Shown here: piece after piece, positions 25,288 through 32,929 of the stretch
Numbering within the stretch: position 1 is the first letter of the stretch
How the letters are laid out: every line of letters starts with the position of its first letter
Program-made: the position numbers and the translations under genes
Notes under the pieces: generated by a model
The model's input: only the letters and a program-made list of their open reading frames with translations
What the model was told of the DNA's origin: nothing
Database searches by the model: none
Origin: Sphingomonas sp. ID1715
Lineage (GTDB): Bacteria > Pseudomonadota > Alphaproteobacteria > Sphingomonadales > Sphingomonadaceae
DNA: 64,000 nucleotides
Assembly (NCBI RefSeq): GCF_013044515.1
Contig: NZ_JABEPR010000004.1
Coordinates: forward strand, 62,001-126,000
Reading direction: 5' to 3'

Positions 25288-27194
25288 CAGTAGGTCAGGA
25301 TCGCGTTGAAGAGGACGGAATAGAAGCGGTGGTCGCGCGGGCGGCTGCCGAACAGGTCCTTGAAGCCGTCGCCCGGCTGCAGCAGCGCGCCTGACAAACG
25401 GAAGACGATGTTCTGGTTGGCCTTGGGCCGCCAGATCGCCGCCGCCGACAGGTCGAAGCCGATGTCCTTCGGAATGGAGCCTTCGACCCGCAGCGCCTTC
25501 AGCGTCGCGGTGTTCGCAAACCAGAGATGGTTCGCGTTCAAGGTGAAGCGCGTGGTCGGCGTCAGGTCGAAATCGGCGCCTGCTCCGACCAGCACCGTGC
25601 CCGGATTGTTGAAGTTCGACTGGCCCTGCTCCTTGGAGGAGCGGAGCGTGTTCAGGATCCCGTTGCGGCCATTGAGCGCGACCGCGCGGCCGCCGCCGGC
25701 GAACGGGATCGTCTGGCGGATCCAGTAGCTGGTATCGGCGCCGGCGAAGATTGGATTCTCAAAGATCGCGTCGAACCCGGTTTCCTTGTTGTCGTACGGG
25801 TTCTTGTCGCCGCTGGCATAGAGTGCGGCGCCGCGCAGCCGGATCCAGTCGAAGTCGATCGAGGGCTCGGCTGCGAAGAAATAGCTTTGGATCTTGGCGG
25901 ATTTGGACGTGAAGAAGCTGTTCCGGTCTTCACCGAACGCACCATAGGCGGAGACGGTCAGGTTGATCCGGCCGAAATGCCCGTCGCCATTAAAACCGAC
26001 ATAAACGACGTCATATTCGCGGCCGCGCAGGTCGCCCAGCAGGGCGGGCCGGGCGGGGAAGCCATTGTCGTCGATCTCGATCCGGTTCTGCTCCCGGTTC
26101 ATATTGTAGACGACGGTTGCCTGGCTGGTGAAGCTCGGGACGGGGAAGTCCTGCAGATAAGCATTGGCGACGAACACCCAGTCGCGCCGCGGCGCCTGCA
26201 CCACCGAGTTCAGGCCCGAATTGGTGTCCTTTTCCAGCCGCCAGAAGGCCGCGAGATTATATTGGAAGCGGTTGTTGTCGCGATTGCCGAACAGGCGGAT
26301 GCCGAGCTGCAGGTCGTTGAACAGGAAGCCCCGGAAATCGCTCTGGAACGGCTGGATGCCGACCCGGATGGAGTCGAAGTCATAGCGGTCCGACGTGTTG
26401 CGGATGTGATAGTCGATGAAGGCTTCCTGCACGCCGAGGAAGTGGTCGAGCCGCTTGGTGCCCTTGGACGGCTCGACGAAGAGCACGCGCCGCTCCGGCA
26501 CGGTCACATAGTTGATGTTGTAGGCGAGGCTGACCCGATACTCGATCTCGGGCGGCTTGAACGCGGTATAGCCCTTCACCAGCGACGCGCCGAAGATGAA
26601 GGTCTGCGAGAACACGTTCGAATAGGGCTTGCCGAATACGTCGTTGCTGTCCGGCCGCGTCGTGGTCTGGTTGCCGACGGGGATCGGGAAGCTGCGCGGC
26701 TCGACGACCGTGTCGGACGCGGCATTGATCGAGAAGAACCAGTCGTCGCCGTCCAGTCCCAGGAATTTGGGCGTGCGGCATTTGGGCAGGCCTTCGCGAC
26801 GCCGGCGCTCCTGCTCCTCATCGGTCGGGATGCAGAGCGGACGGTCGCCCTTGTAGGTGTTCTGGTGATAGGGATCGAGGAACCGCTCCTTCGCCAGACC
26901 GAGCGACTGGATCAGGCGCCAGCGGTCGGGCACCGGGAATTCGCTGGTCGGGAAGGCTTCGGGCGGCGGCGCACGGACCGCGCCCGGATTGTCCTGCTCC
27001 ACCTTGTCCGGCAGCTCGCGCTGGGTGACGCCCGGGCGGCGGCGACCGTCGATCAGCCCCGAATCCGGTGCCTCCAGGTCCTGCGGCTCCGGATTGGCTC
27101 CCGGCATCGCCACGGGTGGCGGCACGGCCTCAGGCGCAGCAGCGCCTTCCTGTCCGGCAAACGCGAGCGCGAGGAGAGAGGCGGACCAGAGCAT
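25287..27194 (-). CDS. outer-membrane beta-barrel protein of the cytochrome operon
   Basis: 635 residues from ATG 27194 (TGATG overlap with the upstream stop; AGGGGAT as ribosome site). Signal peptide MLWSASLLALAFAGQEGAAA, a proline-rich stretch to ~110, then alternating amphipathic beta strands with aromatic girdles: FSQTFIFGASLVKGYTAF, YRVSLAYNINYVTV, RFQYNLAAFWRLEKDT, RINLTVSAYGAFGEDRN, IVFRLSGALLQPGDG. The final residues YSVLFNAILTY end in an aromatic, the usual BAM-recognised terminus. I see no MtrB-type CXXC. Its position between two heme-binding partners suggests it is the sheath of an electron conduit, but this is inference. Confidence 0.8.
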   Translation of the reverse strand: MLWSASLLALAFAGQEGAAAPEAVPPPVAMPGANPEPQDLEAPDSGLIDGRRRPGVTQRELPDKVEQDNPGAVRAPPPEAFPTSEFPVPDRWRLIQSLGLAKERFLDPYHQNTYKGDRPLCIPTDEEQERRRREGLPKCRTPKFLGLDGDDWFFSINAASDTVVEPRSFPIPVGNQTTTRPDSNDVFGKPYSNVFSQTFIFGASLVKGYTAFKPPEIEYRVSLAYNINYVTVPERRVLFVEPSKGTKRLDHFLGVQEAFIDYHIRNTSDRYDFDSIRVGIQPFQSDFRGFLFNDLQLGIRLFGNRDNNRFQYNLAAFWRLEKDTNSGLNSVVQAPRRDWVFVANAYLQDFPVPSFTSQATVVYNMNREQNRIEIDDNGFPARPALLGDLRGREYDVVYVGFNGDGHFGRINLTVSAYGAFGEDRNSFFTSKSAKIQSYFFAAEPSIDFDWIRLRGAALYASGDKNPYDNKETGFDAIFENPIFAGADTSYWIRQTIPFAGGGRAVALNGRNGILNTLRSSKEQGQSNFNNPGTVLVGAGADFDLTPTTRFTLNANHLWFANTATLKALRVEGSIPKDIGFDLSAAAIWRPKANQNIVFRLSGALLQPGDGFKDLFGSRPRDHRFYSVLFNAILTY

Positions 27195-29191
27195 CAGATC
27201 CCCTGGCAAACATTCTGGTCGTTGGAATCGAGGAACGGCGCGAAGGGGCAGTTGACGTAGCGCAGCCGCACCTCCCGGCTGTCGGGCAGGCGCACGACCA
27301 CGCGATCGGCGCGCATCTCCGGCGGCGCATGGCCGATCGTGCCGACGCGCTTGCCGCCATTGGCCAGTCCCAGGAAGCTGATCATGTCGTCCTGGTCGAT
27401 ACCGTCGCCCGAAATGCCGATGCCGCCGACCAAAGTGGTGCCGCGATAGATCGGGACCGAACCGGGGAAGATCTGGATGCCGTTCGCCAGCCGGTTGTGC
27501 ATCGGCGTGATGTCGAGCAGCTTGGTGCAGCGCGGCGGCGTGTCGATCGGCACGTCGAGCTTCAGATAGGCGACATGCTCATCCACATTCGGCTTGATCA
27601 GCGCCGTCTGCAGGCCGGTCGAGAAGGGGTTGAACTGACTGATCGGGCGGCTGAGCGGACCGTTCGGCCGGCCGACTTCGCCGTCCGGAAAATACGGGCG
27701 CGACAGGTTGCCGTTCGCCCTGTCGCTGAACGCGACCTTGCCGGTCAGCGCGGTCGGGTCGCCGAGAAAGTCGCGCAGCCGCTGCACGAACTGGCCGACT
27801 TCCGGCTGAATCGCCGCGCCCAGTTCCTGTGCCGCGAGCGGATTGGAGAAGAAGGTCGCGGTCCGCGCCTTTTGCAGGCTCACGTCGATGCCAAAGATCG
27901 GCGCGTCGGGCGCCCGCACGATGCCCAGCACATTGCCATAGGTGTCGACAACGGAGATCGAGACCTGGGCGCGGCTGTCGAGCGGCTGGCGGATTTGTCC
28001 ACGCGCCCGGCTCATGATCTTGAACGCTTCCTCGAGCACGGCGCGGACTTCGGCCTCGGTCAGCGGCTGCGCTACCGCGCCGCCATCGGTGCCGCCGCGA
28101 ATCGGATAGCGGTTCCGCCCAAGGCCGTCGGTCAGGATGAAGGCGTCGGGATTGTTGAACTCGGCACTGGTGGCGCGGCGGATGCCGGACTGCTCCGTCC
28201 CATAGGCGACGCCTGCCCGCAGCGAGAGATCGACATAATCGCGCACCGGCGCCAGCGAGCCTTCGACACCGATGATCGTCGAATAGGCCGGAGCGTTGGC
28301 GGGATTGCTCTTCAGCTGGGCGGGGACGGCATCGCTATAGCGGAGCGAGGTGCCATCGACCGTGATCCGGTTGGCGCGGATCGACTCCGGCGCCTCGAAG
28401 CCGAACGTCGCGGCGAGCGCGATATATTCTTCGTCCAGCCCTTCGAAGTCGGTGATGTCGGGATCGAAGTCGTAGACGCCGTCAGCCATCACGCCGACGC
28501 CCCCGACCAGGACACCATTTTTATAGAGCGGAAAGCCACCGGCATCCGCCGACAGTCCGAGCGGCGAGCGCTTCGGCCCGATCAACGCGGTCGGCCCACC
28601 ATTGGCGAGGAACCGCGCGGCAAGGTCGGAGCAGGGCAGCTGGCTGAACTGCACGCCGAACAATGGACCGCTCTCCAGCCCGGCCGCATTCGGCGCCGGC
28701 GGGAAATGCTGCTGGACGATCTGGCTGGCGGTGCGGCTCGAAAAGGCGTTGCCGCCCGATGACAAATAGGCGCCGGTGATGGCCTTGGCGATCGCGCCGC
28801 CTTCGGCCGGAATGACCATGCCCTGGATATCGCGCTTGCTGCCGTCGGGGGCGGACGCGACCGTCAAATTCTGCGGCGACCCGGTCATGCGGAAGATTCC
28901 GAGCACGTTGCCGACCCGGTCGACCACGGCGATCACCGCCGGCCGCTGACTCGCCTTCGCTTCGGCTACGCCTTGCGCCATGATCCGCTGGACATCGGCG
29001 AGGGTCAGGGCTTCCTGCGCCGGCGCCGTGTAGACCGTGGTAGGCGTGGGGGAAGGCGGAGGCGTGGCAGCGGGGGAAGGCGAACTGCCGCCGCCCCCAC
29101 ACGACGCGAGCAGCAGCGAGGCTACGGCAATCGCCGCGGCCGTTCGATGCGCGGCCGTGCCGCAACTGGAATACAGAACGCCTTTACGCAT
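27194..29191 (-). CDS. lipoprotein with two GlcG/HbpS-like heme-binding domains
   Basis: 665 residues. Lipobox LLASCGGGG after a basic start, so it is probably anchored to the outer membrane. Two DUF336 (GlcG/HbpS) domains can be read: the first from about LTLADVQRIMAQGVAEAKAS with VVDRVGNVLGIFRM and GVLVGGVGVMADGVYDFD; the second from LTEAEVRAVLEEAFKIMSRARG with VVDTYGNVLGIVRA and TTLVGGIGISGDGIDQDD. HbpS-type proteins bind heme or redox cofactors and interact with sensors. ATG 29191 overlaps the upstream cytochrome stop by 1 nt. Pro/Ser-rich linker at ~37-60. What it does in this operon is unknown. Confidence 0.82.
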   Translation of the reverse strand: MRKGVLYSSCGTAAHRTAAAIAVASLLLASCGGGGSSPSPAATPPPSPTPTTVYTAPAQEALTLADVQRIMAQGVAEAKASQRPAVIAVVDRVGNVLGIFRMTGSPQNLTVASAPDGSKRDIQGMVIPAEGGAIAKAITGAYLSSGGNAFSSRTASQIVQQHFPPAPNAAGLESGPLFGVQFSQLPCSDLAARFLANGGPTALIGPKRSPLGLSADAGGFPLYKNGVLVGGVGVMADGVYDFDPDITDFEGLDEEYIALAATFGFEAPESIRANRITVDGTSLRYSDAVPAQLKSNPANAPAYSTIIGVEGSLAPVRDYVDLSLRAGVAYGTEQSGIRRATSAEFNNPDAFILTDGLGRNRYPIRGGTDGGAVAQPLTEAEVRAVLEEAFKIMSRARGQIRQPLDSRAQVSISVVDTYGNVLGIVRAPDAPIFGIDVSLQKARTATFFSNPLAAQELGAAIQPEVGQFVQRLRDFLGDPTALTGKVAFSDRANGNLSRPYFPDGEVGRPNGPLSRPISQFNPFSTGLQTALIKPNVDEHVAYLKLDVPIDTPPRCTKLLDITPMHNRLANGIQIFPGSVPIYRGTTLVGGIGISGDGIDQDDMISFLGLANGGKRVGTIGHAPPEMRADRVVVRLPDSREVRLRYVNCPFAPFLDSNDQNVCQGI

Positions 29192-30588
29192 TACCTGAGG
29201 GTCCGGATCGTTCGGGCGGCGCCGCCAAGGGCGCGGCGGAATTCGAGGGGCTTGTAGCTGTTAGGCTCACGCACGGCGGCATAGGCGCGGTTGATCTCGG
29301 CCCGGATCGCCGTCGCTGCGTTGCCATTGACGCCGCCGCCGTTGACGAGCGCGTTGAGCAGGGTGTCTAGCGCCATCACCGCCTGCACGCTGCCTTCATA
29401 ATCGGTGAAGCGCGGGCTGATCGCCTCGCTCGCGATTGCGTCGATGATGGCGAAGGTTTCGGGGCGGCCGAAGCTTCGGCGCGAGAATGCGTCGGCCATC
29501 GCGCCAGCCGTCTCGCGCAACCGTGCCGCCGCCGCCACCGCACTGGCGCGATCCCGGGCCAGCGCCGCGTGAAAGGCGCGCGCATCGGCGTCGAAGCGGC
29601 GTGCGAGATCGGGCGCCACGACGCGCGCCGCGGCCGCCAGCATGATCATGTTCTCGTCGTTGAACGCCGGCATGCCGTCGGGGATCGGACGCCCCGGATT
29701 GGCGATGTTGGTCGGCCGCGCGCCCGGCTCGTCGGAGATCCGACGGTGGCAGGTGTGGCAGTCGAAGAAGTAGAATTCCGGGAATACGCCTTCCTGGCCC
29801 AGTCGCGGCGTCGAGTAGAGGGATAGCGCCCGTTCCAGCGCCATCGCCTGACCGGTCGCCCACATGCGCACATTGTCGGTGCGGCCCTTGCGCGCGGCAT
29901 AGTCCGCATCCTCGTTGTGATGCTGCTGCAGCGTCGAGAACAGGTCCATCTCGAACGAGATGCGCGGATGCCCGGCGGCCATGATCCGGTGGTTGACGAA
30001 CTGCCCCGGATCGGCGCTGCCGAAATGGCAATCCAGGCACACGCCGGCGCGCACTTTCGGGTTTTCCAGCGGGACCATGCCCTGGGCGACATTGCGGGCA
30101 TGGCTGGCGCCGACAGTGTAGTGGGACTGTAGCCAGTTCTGCGCCCCGCCATGGCAGGCTTCGCAGCCGATCGCGTCGCTCTTCTGGAACCGCGCACCGC
30201 GCGCCGGGGCGGGATCGGCATGGCAGCCGAGGCACATCTGCGCGGACGTCGGGTCGCCGATGCCCAGCCGAGCCGCTATGGCCTGGCCGCGCGCGCCGGA
30301 AATCAGTCGCAGCGACCGGCTGTGCGTGCCGCCCGCGGTCGATTCTTCCTGCCAGAGCTTGATCTCATCCTGGCGAACGATCTTGCCGTCGCCTTCCTGG
30401 CGACCATGGCAGGTCGATCCTGAGCAGCTCGCCACGCCCAGATGCGCGGCAGCGGGACGCGCGGATTGCGCAGTCGACGGTGAAGCGGCGAATGCGATCA
30501 CGAGAGCGATCGCGACTAGGCCCAGGCACAAGCAAATCGCCAGGCTGGCCGCGGCGCGCGCCCGCAGGCTCGCTAATACCCCACTCAT
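29191..30588 (-). CDS. membrane-anchored or exported five-heme cytochrome c
   Basis: 465 residues from ATG 30588 (an earlier in-frame start at 30741 would lie in the divergent promoter). One long hydrophobic segment (residues ~13-36) is a signal or anchor. Heme motifs: CSGSTCH (CX4CH, ~55), CLGCH (~119), CEACH (~142), CLDCH (~184) and CHTCH (~277), with many free His residues for distal ligands (QQHHNED, HPRISFEMD). The C-terminal third is helical without hemes. First gene of a four-gene operon joined by 1-nt overlaps (TAATG to the lipoprotein gene). A role in moving electrons from the inner membrane or periplasm to the barrel is inferred. Confidence 0.85.
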   Translation of the reverse strand: MSGVLASLRARAAASLAICLCLGLVAIALVIAFAASPSTAQSARPAAAHLGVASCSGSTCHGRQEGDGKIVRQDEIKLWQEESTAGGTHSRSLRLISGARGQAIAARLGIGDPTSAQMCLGCHADPAPARGARFQKSDAIGCEACHGGAQNWLQSHYTVGASHARNVAQGMVPLENPKVRAGVCLDCHFGSADPGQFVNHRIMAAGHPRISFEMDLFSTLQQHHNEDADYAARKGRTDNVRMWATGQAMALERALSLYSTPRLGQEGVFPEFYFFDCHTCHRRISDEPGARPTNIANPGRPIPDGMPAFNDENMIMLAAAARVVAPDLARRFDADARAFHAALARDRASAVAAAARLRETAGAMADAFSRRSFGRPETFAIIDAIASEAISPRFTDYEGSVQAVMALDTLLNALVNGGGVNGNAATAIRAEINRAYAAVREPNSYKPLEFRRALGGAARTIRTLR

Positions 30589-30764
30589 ACTCGCGCTGGC
30601 CCCCCAAGTTTGACCTGATCCGGCGTACGCGACCCGCCGCTTATCCTTTGTCGCCGTTATGCTGGCATGCGCGGCGGCTGGCAAGCGGGGCCGCGCGAAA
30701 AGCTGGTGGATATTGCTGGCAAATCCATCATGATCGATCAAGGCGCGGAGCTGGGGAGGCGAAT
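30589..30764. promoter_or_regulatory. divergent promoter region between the cytochrome operon and the cNMP-domain gene
   Basis: 176 bp without a gene must carry both promoters. I see no convincing CRP/FNR palindrome (TTGAT-N4-ATCAA type). A weak ATGATCGATCA stretch lies at 30730-30740. GGGGAGG at 30753-30759 is the ribosome site of the plus-strand gene. Confidence 0.5.
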
Positions 30765-31454
30765 ATGGAAGGGGATACGAGCTCGGGCCTCGCCTGGGCG
30801 ATGGGCCATCTGCAATATCTGCTGCTCGTCGCGGCGATGCTGCCGGCGCGGCTGGTCCGGGTGCGGATCGGCGTGGTAGCCTCGGCCATTGCCGGTATCC
30901 TGGCGAGCGGACTGTTCAGCTTCCAGCCCGCGCTGCTGTTCTGGAACGTCGCGCTGCTGCTCGTGAACCTCGTCCTGCTGCTGCAGTTCATGCGGAGCAA
31001 TGCAGCGGTTCGCTTCACGTCAGAAGAGGAGCCGATGCTGCAGGCGCTGCTCGCCGGCCTGCCGCGGGCGCGCGCCCGGCACTTCCTGGATCAGGGGCTG
31101 TGGCTGACCGGCAAGGCCGGTGAAACTTTGATCCGCGAAGGTGAAGCCGTGACGCACCTCTTCTATATCGCCGAGGGCGACGCCGAAGTGAGCAGCGGCG
31201 GCAAGGCGGTCGGCCGCGTCGGCGCGGGCGATCTCGTTGGCGAAGTCACGGTTCTGTCGGGAGAGACGGCGAGCGCTACGGTGACGCTACAATCGGCCGC
31301 CCGCCTGTGGTGCGCGCCGGCCAAGAGCCTCCGGCTCTACCTCGACGCCCATCATGACGTACGGCACGCGGTCGAGGTCAGCTTCGCCGCCGCGCTCCGT
31401 CACAAACTGCAGGAAATGAACAAGGCCGTCGCACAAGCCGGGGGAATCCGTTAG
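30765..31454 (+). CDS. membrane protein with cyclic-nucleotide-binding domain (Popeye-like)
   Basis: 229 residues from ATG 30765. About three hydrophobic segments up to residue 70 (GHLQYLLLVAAMLPARLV, IGVVASAIAGILASGLF, LLFWNVALLLVNLVLLLQF), then a soluble cNMP-binding beta-roll: GETLIREGEAVTHLFYIAEGDAEVS, GRVGAGDLVGEVTVLSGETASATVT (phosphate-binding cassette region). No helix-turn-helix follows, so it is not a CRP-type transcription factor. The layout resembles Popeye proteins. It is divergent from the cytochrome operon. It ends with a 4-nt overlap against the convergent methyltransferase gene. Confidence 0.8.
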   Translation: MEGDTSSGLAWAMGHLQYLLLVAAMLPARLVRVRIGVVASAIAGILASGLFSFQPALLFWNVALLLVNLVLLLQFMRSNAAVRFTSEEEPMLQALLAGLPRARARHFLDQGLWLTGKAGETLIREGEAVTHLFYIAEGDAEVSSGGKAVGRVGAGDLVGEVTVLSGETASATVTLQSAARLWCAPAKSLRLYLDAHHDVRHAVEVSFAAALRHKLQEMNKAVAQAGGIR

Positions 31455-32251
31455 CCCCGGCGCTGCTGGTTCAGCACTTCATAGGCCATGACGGCGGTCG
31501 CGACGGCGGCGTTCAGGCTGTCGGCCTTGCCCCGCATCGGCATCTTCACCAGCAGGTCGCATTCCTGCTCATAGGCCTGTGGCAGGCCCTGCGCCTCGTT
31601 CCCGACCAGGATGAAGGTCGGCGCCGCATAGCTCGGCGCCTGATAGTCGATGTCGGTGCGCAGGCTGGTGCCGACCAACTGGCCCGGACCGTCTCGCAGC
31701 CAGGCAACGAACTCGGCCCAACGCGCGGTCGTGATGGCCTGGGTGAAGAGTGCGCCCATGCTGGCGCGCACCGCCTCGACCGAGAAGGGGTCGACGCAAT
31801 CGTCGACCAGGATCAACCCGCCGCCACCGACCGCATCGGAGGTGCGCAGGATGGTGCCGAGGTTGCCGGGGTCGCGAAGGGCCTGCGCGACGATCCAGAT
31901 ATCCGCGCTGCCCCGGTCCAGTTCGCTGAGCGGCGTGAGGCGGTCCCGATAGGCAGCCACCAGGGTCTGCGCATTCTCCTTGCCCGAAAGCTTGGACAGG
32001 ATGTCGGGTGTCGTCTCGATGACCTCGCCGCCCGCGGCCTCGGTCTCGGCGATCAGCCTTTGAGCGAGCGGGTGATCGCCGCCTTGGGGCGCGAAGAACA
32101 GTATATCCGGCAAGGCGCCCGCATCCCGCGCCTCAGTGAGGATGCGCAGGCCCTCGGCTAGGAACAGCCCCTCGCGCTTGCGGTGCTTCTTGTCGCGCAA
32201 GCTGCGCACGCGCTTGACGAGTTCATTGGAAAAGCCGGTAATCTGGCGCAG
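31451..32251 (-). CDS. TrmH/SpoU family RNA 2'-O-methyltransferase
   Basis: About 266 residues. RITGFSN-ELVKRVRSLRDKKHRKREGLFLAEG is the N-terminal RNA-binding part; the knotted SPOUT domain shows ALRDPGNLGTILRTSDAVG, ILVGNEAQGLP and VKMPMRGKADSLNAAVATAVMAYE. It methylates a ribose in rRNA or tRNA using SAM. No ATG, GTG or TTG occurs in a useful place; the conserved N-terminus begins just after CTG 32251, with GAGGAA from the end of ptsH 9-10 bases upstream, so I propose a CTG start coupled to ptsH translation. Its stop overlaps the convergent gene by 4 nt. Confidence 0.82.
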   Translation of the reverse strand: MRQITGFSNELVKRVRSLRDKKHRKREGLFLAEGLRILTEARDAGALPDILFFAPQGGDHPLAQRLIAETEAAGGEVIETTPDILSKLSGKENAQTLVAAYRDRLTPLSELDRGSADIWIVAQALRDPGNLGTILRTSDAVGGGGLILVDDCVDPFSVEAVRASMGALFTQAITTARWAEFVAWLRDGPGQLVGTSLRTDIDYQAPSYAAPTFILVGNEAQGLPQAYEQECDLLVKMPMRGKADSLNAAVATAVMAYEVLNQQRRG

Positions 32252-32255
32252 GGCG

Positions 32256-32528
32256 CTATTCCTCGCCGAACTTGCTTTCGACCAGCACCGCCAGTTGCTT
32301 GACGGCCTCTTCGGCGCCGTCGCCCGAGGCGCTGATCTCGATCGTATCACCCATCGCCGCGCCCAGCATCATCAGCCCCATGATCGAGGTGCCGGTCACG
32401 CTCGCCCCATCCTTGCGCACCGCCACCTTGGCGGGAAGGCCGCTCGCCAGAGTGACAAATTTAGCGCTGGCGCGGGCGTGGAGGCCACGCTTGTTGGTGA
32501 TCTGGACGATGCGCGAAATCTGGCTCAT
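32256..32528 (-). CDS. ptsH: phosphocarrier protein HPr
   Basis: 90 residues. Phosphorylated at His in KRGLHARASAKFV; the regulatory Ser region reads TGTSIMGLMMLGAAMGD. In alphaproteobacteria HPr works with EI, an EIIA and HPr kinase as a regulatory rather than sugar-importing PTS. The start overlaps the EIIA stop (ATGA), so the two are coupled. Confidence 0.94.
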   Translation of the reverse strand: MSQISRIVQITNKRGLHARASAKFVTLASGLPAKVAVRKDGASVTGTSIMGLMMLGAAMGDTIEISASGDGAEEAVKQLAVLVESKFGEE

Positions 32529-32929
32529 GCGGCCTCGCCGAGCACTTCCGAAGCGACCGAGATATATTTGCGGCCGGCTTCACGCGCCGCCGCGACCGCG
32601 TCCTTGACGTTCATCGTCCGGCGTGCCCCTTCCAGCCGGATCAGCATGGGCAGGTTGATGCCGGCGATCACTTCGACCTTGCCCGGCTGCATCAGCGAGA
32701 TGGCGAGGTTGGACGGGGTGCCGCCGAACAGGTCGGTCAGCACGATCACGCCGCGTCCGCCTTCGACCGCGCGGATCGCGTTGGCGATGTCGGCCCGGCG
32801 CAGCTCCATATCGTCATCCGGGCCGATGCAGATCGACTCGACCGCGGATTGCGGGCCCACGACATGCTCCATCGCCACGACGAATTCCGCGGCGAGCCGT
32901 CCATGGGTCACCAGCACAAGTCCGATCAT
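32525..32929 (-). CDS. ptsM: PTS EIIA component, mannose-type
   Basis: 134 residues of the EIIA-Man fold: MIGLVLVTHGRLAAEF with the phosphorylated His at position 9, then VLTDLFGGTPSNLAISLM and VIAGINLPMLIRL. No IIB or IIC membrane parts are present, so it acts in regulation. It overlaps rapZ upstream and ptsH downstream by 4 nt each. The gene name follows alphaproteobacterial usage; manX is an alternative. Confidence 0.9.
   Translation of the reverse strand: MIGLVLVTHGRLAAEFVVAMEHVVGPQSAVESICIGPDDDMELRRADIANAIRAVEGGRGVIVLTDLFGGTPSNLAISLMQPGKVEVIAGINLPMLIRLEGARRTMNVKDAVAAAREAGRKYISVASEVLGEAA

Noticed and set aside
30588-30741. Earlier start for the five-heme cytochrome
   Set aside because: It would put 51 unlike residues before the hydrophobic signal and run into the divergent promoter.
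30589-30764. FNR or CRP binding palindrome in the cytochrome promoter
   Set aside because: No TTGAT-N4-ATCAA or TGTGA-N6-TCACA like site could be read with confidence.
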